Of a stretch of 8,095 nt of DNA, positions 5,850 through 8,095 are shown piece by piece (position 1 is the stretch's first letter; each line of letters starts with the position of its first letter). Below the pieces are notes generated by a model. That model saw only the letters and a list, made by a program, of their open reading frames with translations, did not search any database and was not told where the DNA came from. The position numbers and the translations under genes are program-made. The DNA comes from JBAUHN01 sp049680295 (GTDB taxonomy: Bacteria > Pseudomonadota > Alphaproteobacteria > Rhodobacterales > Rhodobacteraceae), in contig JBAUHN010000351.1 in the NCBI GenBank assembly GCA_049680295.1, forward strand, positions 1 to 8,095. Reading direction: 5' to 3'.

Positions 5850-6719
5850 ATGGGTTTGCCATTTGATGGAGCGATCAGCACCTACTTTAAATCCGAAGCG
5901 CCCAATGCGATTTCGGACGCGATACGACGCAGCGATAAGAACGACATCCTTGCCGTCAGCTATCCGCACCCCGAAAGGCTGGCGCGTAAACCCTATGAAA
6001 AGCATATGCTTGCCTTGCAAATCGAAGTTGTGAAAATGCAATCCTGGGCGCGTGAAAACGGCATTCGGGTTGCCTGCATCTTTGAGGGACGCGATGCGGC
6101 GGGCAAAGGCGGCACAATCGGCAATTTTCGTGCCAATCTGAACCCACGGGCCGCACGGGTTGTGGCGCTGTCCAAGCCTACGGAAACCGAAAGCACGCAA
6201 TGGTATTTTCAACGTTACGTGCAGCACATGCCCGCAGGGGGCGAGATCGTGTTTTTTGATCGAAGCTGGTACAATCGCGGTGTGGTCGAGGATGTCTTTG
6301 GCTTTTGTACCAAAGAACAGCGGTCGCATTTTTTCACGCAAGTGAACCCGTTTGAGGAAATGCTGGTCGACGACAATATCCACCTGTTCAAGTTCTGGCT
6401 GAATGTCGGCCGGGCCGAACAGTTGCGCCGCATGCTGGCGCGGGAAAGCGACCCGCTCAAACAATGGAAGCTCAGTTGGATCGACGTTGAAGGCCTGAAA
6501 AGGTGGGATGCGTACTCTACGGCGATCGCCGAGACATTGACCCGCACCCACACCGACATCGCCCCCTGGACGGTTGTGCGCTCCGACGACAAACGCCGCG
6601 CCCGTCTGAACGCCATCCGCACGGTGCTGCATGGGTTGGATTATGATCGCAAAGACCCCCAGGCCATTGGCGAGATCGACACCGGCATCTGTGGCGGACC
6701 GGATATCTGGGATGCCTAA
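5850..6719 (+). CDS. ppk2: Polyphosphate kinase 2 (PPK2 family)
   Basis: PPK2 enzymes transfer phosphate between inorganic polyphosphate and nucleotides in the cytoplasm, usually making ATP or GTP from the diphosphates. The protein has 289 residues, the normal size for the single-domain form. It shows the Walker A motif GRDAAGKGG (80-88), the Walker B motif FFDRSWYNR (135-143) with Asp137, and the lid region KFWLNVGRAEQLRR (181-194) followed by DPLKQWKLS (201-209). These point to a one-domain class I-like enzyme, but the nucleotide preference cannot be settled by eye. GGAGG at 5839-5843, six bases before the ATG, fixes the start; an ATG at 5821 is in another frame. A palindrome and a possible -10 lie just upstream, and the TetR gene overlaps the stop by eight bases. 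Confidence 0.95.
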   Translation: MGLPFDGAISTYFKSEAPNAISDAIRRSDKNDILAVSYPHPERLARKPYEKHMLALQIEVVKMQSWARENGIRVACIFEGRDAAGKGGTIGNFRANLNPRAARVVALSKPTETESTQWYFQRYVQHMPAGGEIVFFDRSWYNRGVVEDVFGFCTKEQRSHFFTQVNPFEEMLVDDNIHLFKFWLNVGRAEQLRRMLARESDPLKQWKLSWIDVEGLKRWDAYSTAIAETLTRTHTDIAPWTVVRSDDKRRARLNAIRTVLHGLDYDRKDPQAIGEIDTGICGGPDIWDA

Positions 6720-7329
6720 ACGCGGCTATCATCACGGCAATCTGCGACAGGCGCTGATCGACGCCGCCTTGCAGTTGATCGAGGTCAAAGGCCCTACCGG
6801 CTTTACCCTGTCCGAGGCGGCCAAACAGGCGGGTGTGACCCCGGCAGCGGTCTACCGACATTTCGAGGGCCGCGAAGACCTGATCGCCGAGGCCGCCCGT
6901 CAGGGCTATGAAATATTCGCCGATCTGATGGAATATGCCTATCAGTCGGGCCAACCTTCGGCATTGGCGGCGTTTGAGGCCACGGGCCGCGCCTATCTGG
7001 CCTTCGCGCGCAAACACCCCGGTCACTATATCGCGATGTTCGAAAGCGGCATTTCGATCAACCGCACGCCGGAACTGGCGGCGGTGGCCAACCGCGCCAG
7101 TGGCGTGCTGGAAAAGGCCGCCACTGACCTCAGCCAGCATATCCCGGCTGACAAACGCCCGCCTGCCTCAATGTTCAGCGCCCATATCTGGGCCTTGAGC
7201 CACGGCGTCGTGGAACTGTTCGCGCGCAACTCTCCCGGCCGTGCATCGCCATTCCCGGCGGATGAGTTGCTGGAGACGGGCATCGGAATTTATCTGCGCG
7301 GCTTGGGGTTGGTGAAGGGGGATGAATGA
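6712..7329 (+). CDS. TetR-family transcriptional regulator with WHG C-terminal domain
   Basis: This encodes a DNA-binding repressor-type protein of 205 residues. The N-terminus MPKRGYHHGNLRQALIDAA and the helix-turn-helix at about 32-51 (TLSEAAKQAGVTPAAVYRHF) are typical of TetR proteins. The C-terminal ligand domain carries the W-x3-HG signature (Trp160, His164, Gly165 in WALSHGVVEL) that defines the WHG subgroup. I chose the ATG at 6712 because the recognisable TetR start begins there; the frame is open upstream but lies inside ppk2. It overlaps the ppk2 stop by eight bases, so translation is probably coupled and the two genes form one operon. Control of ppk2 and of itself through the palindrome at 5792-5806 is plausible but unproven; the ligand is unknown. 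Confidence 0.9.
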   Translation: MPKRGYHHGNLRQALIDAALQLIEVKGPTGFTLSEAAKQAGVTPAAVYRHFEGREDLIAEAARQGYEIFADLMEYAYQSGQPSALAAFEATGRAYLAFARKHPGHYIAMFESGISINRTPELAAVANRASGVLEKAATDLSQHIPADKRPPASMFSAHIWALSHGVVELFARNSPGRASPFPADELLETGIGIYLRGLGLVKGDE

Positions 7330-7369
7330 GCGACTGATAGATTCAAACAGTGCGTATGAGTGTTACCGC

Positions 7370-7819
7370 CTAGCCAACAATACTATCAAGATTTTCGATA
7401 ATACTGACAAGCAACAGCATGCCGCAGATCAAGATCGCCAACCAGAACACATACTGCATTACAAAGGCCGATACGCCGATACCGACGGCCATATAAGACA
7501 GCTTGCGCGGTTCGTTTCGAAATAGCCCGATGCCACCAAGTGCAACCGCGATACCTGCCACGCAGAGTGCCGCAATCGTAATGTACCGGGTGTAATCGCG
7601 CGGTGGCGCAACAGGCACGGGCGCTGGTTTTCCTGCCAATGCACGCGCGGCAGATTGCTTTATTTCCGCTGCAATCTCGCCAATGACAGTACCGCTACTC
7701 TTCTGTTGTGGTTCGAAAAATGCAGAAAGCTGAATAAGAATAACGACAAGGCTGGTAATACCCAGCATGAAACCAACCAGCCCAAATTTTGCTGATCTTT
7801 CGTTGATTGCCTGTACCAT
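7370..7819 (-). CDS. Membrane protein of unknown function
   Basis: This encodes 149 residues with three or four predicted membrane segments, at about 12-34, 78-100 and 108-142 (the last long enough for two). Between the first and second lies a soluble stretch (35-77) with an amphipathic, alanine-rich helix (IGEIAAEIKQSAARALAGK) followed by proline-rich PAPVPVAPP. AAGGAG (7827-7832 on the plus strand as CTCCTT), eight bases before the ATG, strongly supports a real gene and this start. It converges on the TetR gene, with 40 bases between the two stops, and is divergent from the ridA-like gene. I do not recognise the family. Confidence 0.75.
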   Translation of the reverse strand: MVQAINERSAKFGLVGFMLGITSLVVILIQLSAFFEPQQKSSGTVIGEIAAEIKQSAARALAGKPAPVPVAPPRDYTRYITIAALCVAGIAVALGGIGLFRNEPRKLSYMAVGIGVSAFVMQYVFWLAILICGMLLLVSIIENLDSIVG

Positions 7820-7890
7820 GGCAGTACTCCTTCGTCAGCTCACTCCGTTCAGGTAAAGGACAGGAGCGGCCAAATTAAGGCGAACGCAGC

Positions 7891-7903
7891 TCAGCTATGC
7901 TGA
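7891..7903. repeat. Short dyad TCAGC-TAT-GCTGA in the divergent intergenic region
   Basis: This is a five-base perfect inverted repeat with a three-base centre, 31 bases upstream of the RidA-family start, in the 115 bases that separate it from the divergent membrane-protein gene. It could be a regulator site or a chance match; five-base arms are common by chance. Confidence 0.25.
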
Positions 7904-7934
7904 CTGTAACTTCTGCAAACAGGGAGACGGCATC

Positions 7935-8095
7935 GTGACCAATAACCGAAAGCTTATATCAAACGGCAACCCGATGGAGGCCATTGTCGGCTTCAGCAGG
8001 GCTGTGCGGGTTGGTCAATTTATTGCTGTGGGTGGCACGGCCCCGGTGGATACCAATGGCAAAACGGTGGGTGTTGGGGATGTGTTTGCCCAAAC
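7935..8095 (+). CDS. RidA (YjgF/YER057c/UK114) family protein, N-terminal part
   Basis: The gene runs off the right edge after 53 codons. The start of the protein (MTNNRKLISNGNPMEAIVGFS, then RAVRVGQFIAVGGTAP) matches the beginning of a RidA-like subgroup, in which GFSRAVRVG and GGTAPVD are conserved. RidA proteins are cytoplasmic trimers that hydrolyse reactive enamine/imine intermediates formed by PLP-dependent enzymes, although several subgroups have other or unknown deaminase roles. The conserved arginine that distinguishes true RidA lies beyond the window, so the subgroup is open. The start is a GTG at 7935 with AGGGAGA (7921-7927) seven bases before it; there is no in-frame ATG nearby upstream. 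The gene is divergent from the membrane-protein gene. Confidence 0.85.
   Translation, partial: MTNNRKLISNGNPMEAIVGFSRAVRVGQFIAVGGTAPVDTNGKTVGVGDVFAQ

Noticed and set aside
5802..6632. Long minus-strand open frame of about 276 codons opposite ppk2
   Set aside because: ppk2 on the other strand has unmistakable motifs, and the antisense product looks like no family. Smaller antisense frames at 2250-2795 and 6517-7140 were dropped for the same reason.
7322..7525. Plus-strand frame of 67 codons after the TetR gene
   Set aside because: It lies mostly opposite the well-supported minus-strand membrane protein, and its product is not protein-like in pattern.

Overview
The window looks like a piece of an alphaproteobacterial genome, most likely Rhodobacterales (Roseobacter group). 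The reasons are the moderately high GC coding sequence, the style of the proteins (a MetA of the 'FGCFRH...SSPYLRGF' type, a class I-like PPK2, a WHG-domain TetR regulator, EamA transporters) and the trb-type conjugation genes at the left edge. This assignment comes from recognising protein families by eye, not from a database search.

Layout. Positions 1-502 hold the 3' end of a trb-type conjugation cluster: the C-terminus of TrbI (VirB10-like), then a DUF2274 gene whose ATG overlaps the trbI stop. Positions 503-943 are more AT-rich than the rest and contain no convincing gene, only a possible minus-strand remnant. This is where the mobile element appears to end. From 944 the sequence looks like ordinary chromosome. 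All genes are on the plus strand until about 7330: two tandem EamA/DMT permeases, an uncharacterised P-loop protein with a kinase-like architecture, metA, a membrane-anchored alpha/beta hydrolase that overlaps the metA 3' end, a polyphosphate kinase 2, and a TetR regulator whose start overlaps the ppk2 stop. A minus-strand membrane protein of unknown function (7370-7819) converges on the TetR gene. It is divergent from a RidA-family gene that runs off the right edge.

How the genes work together. metA makes the first committed step of methionine synthesis. The glutamate at position 111 predicts acetyl-CoA as its acyl donor. PPK2 uses polyphosphate to phosphorylate nucleotides (or runs the reverse reaction). 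The overlapping TetR gene probably forms one transcription unit with it. A perfect 15-bp palindrome, GTTAATCGGATTAAC, lies just upstream of ppk2 and is a good candidate for the TetR operator. RidA would remove reactive enamine/imine intermediates from amino acid metabolism. No CRISPR array, tRNA, rRNA, insertion sequence or complete defence system is visible. The observations most worth following up are the ppk2-tetR palindrome, the unknown P-loop protein and the conjugative-element boundary.
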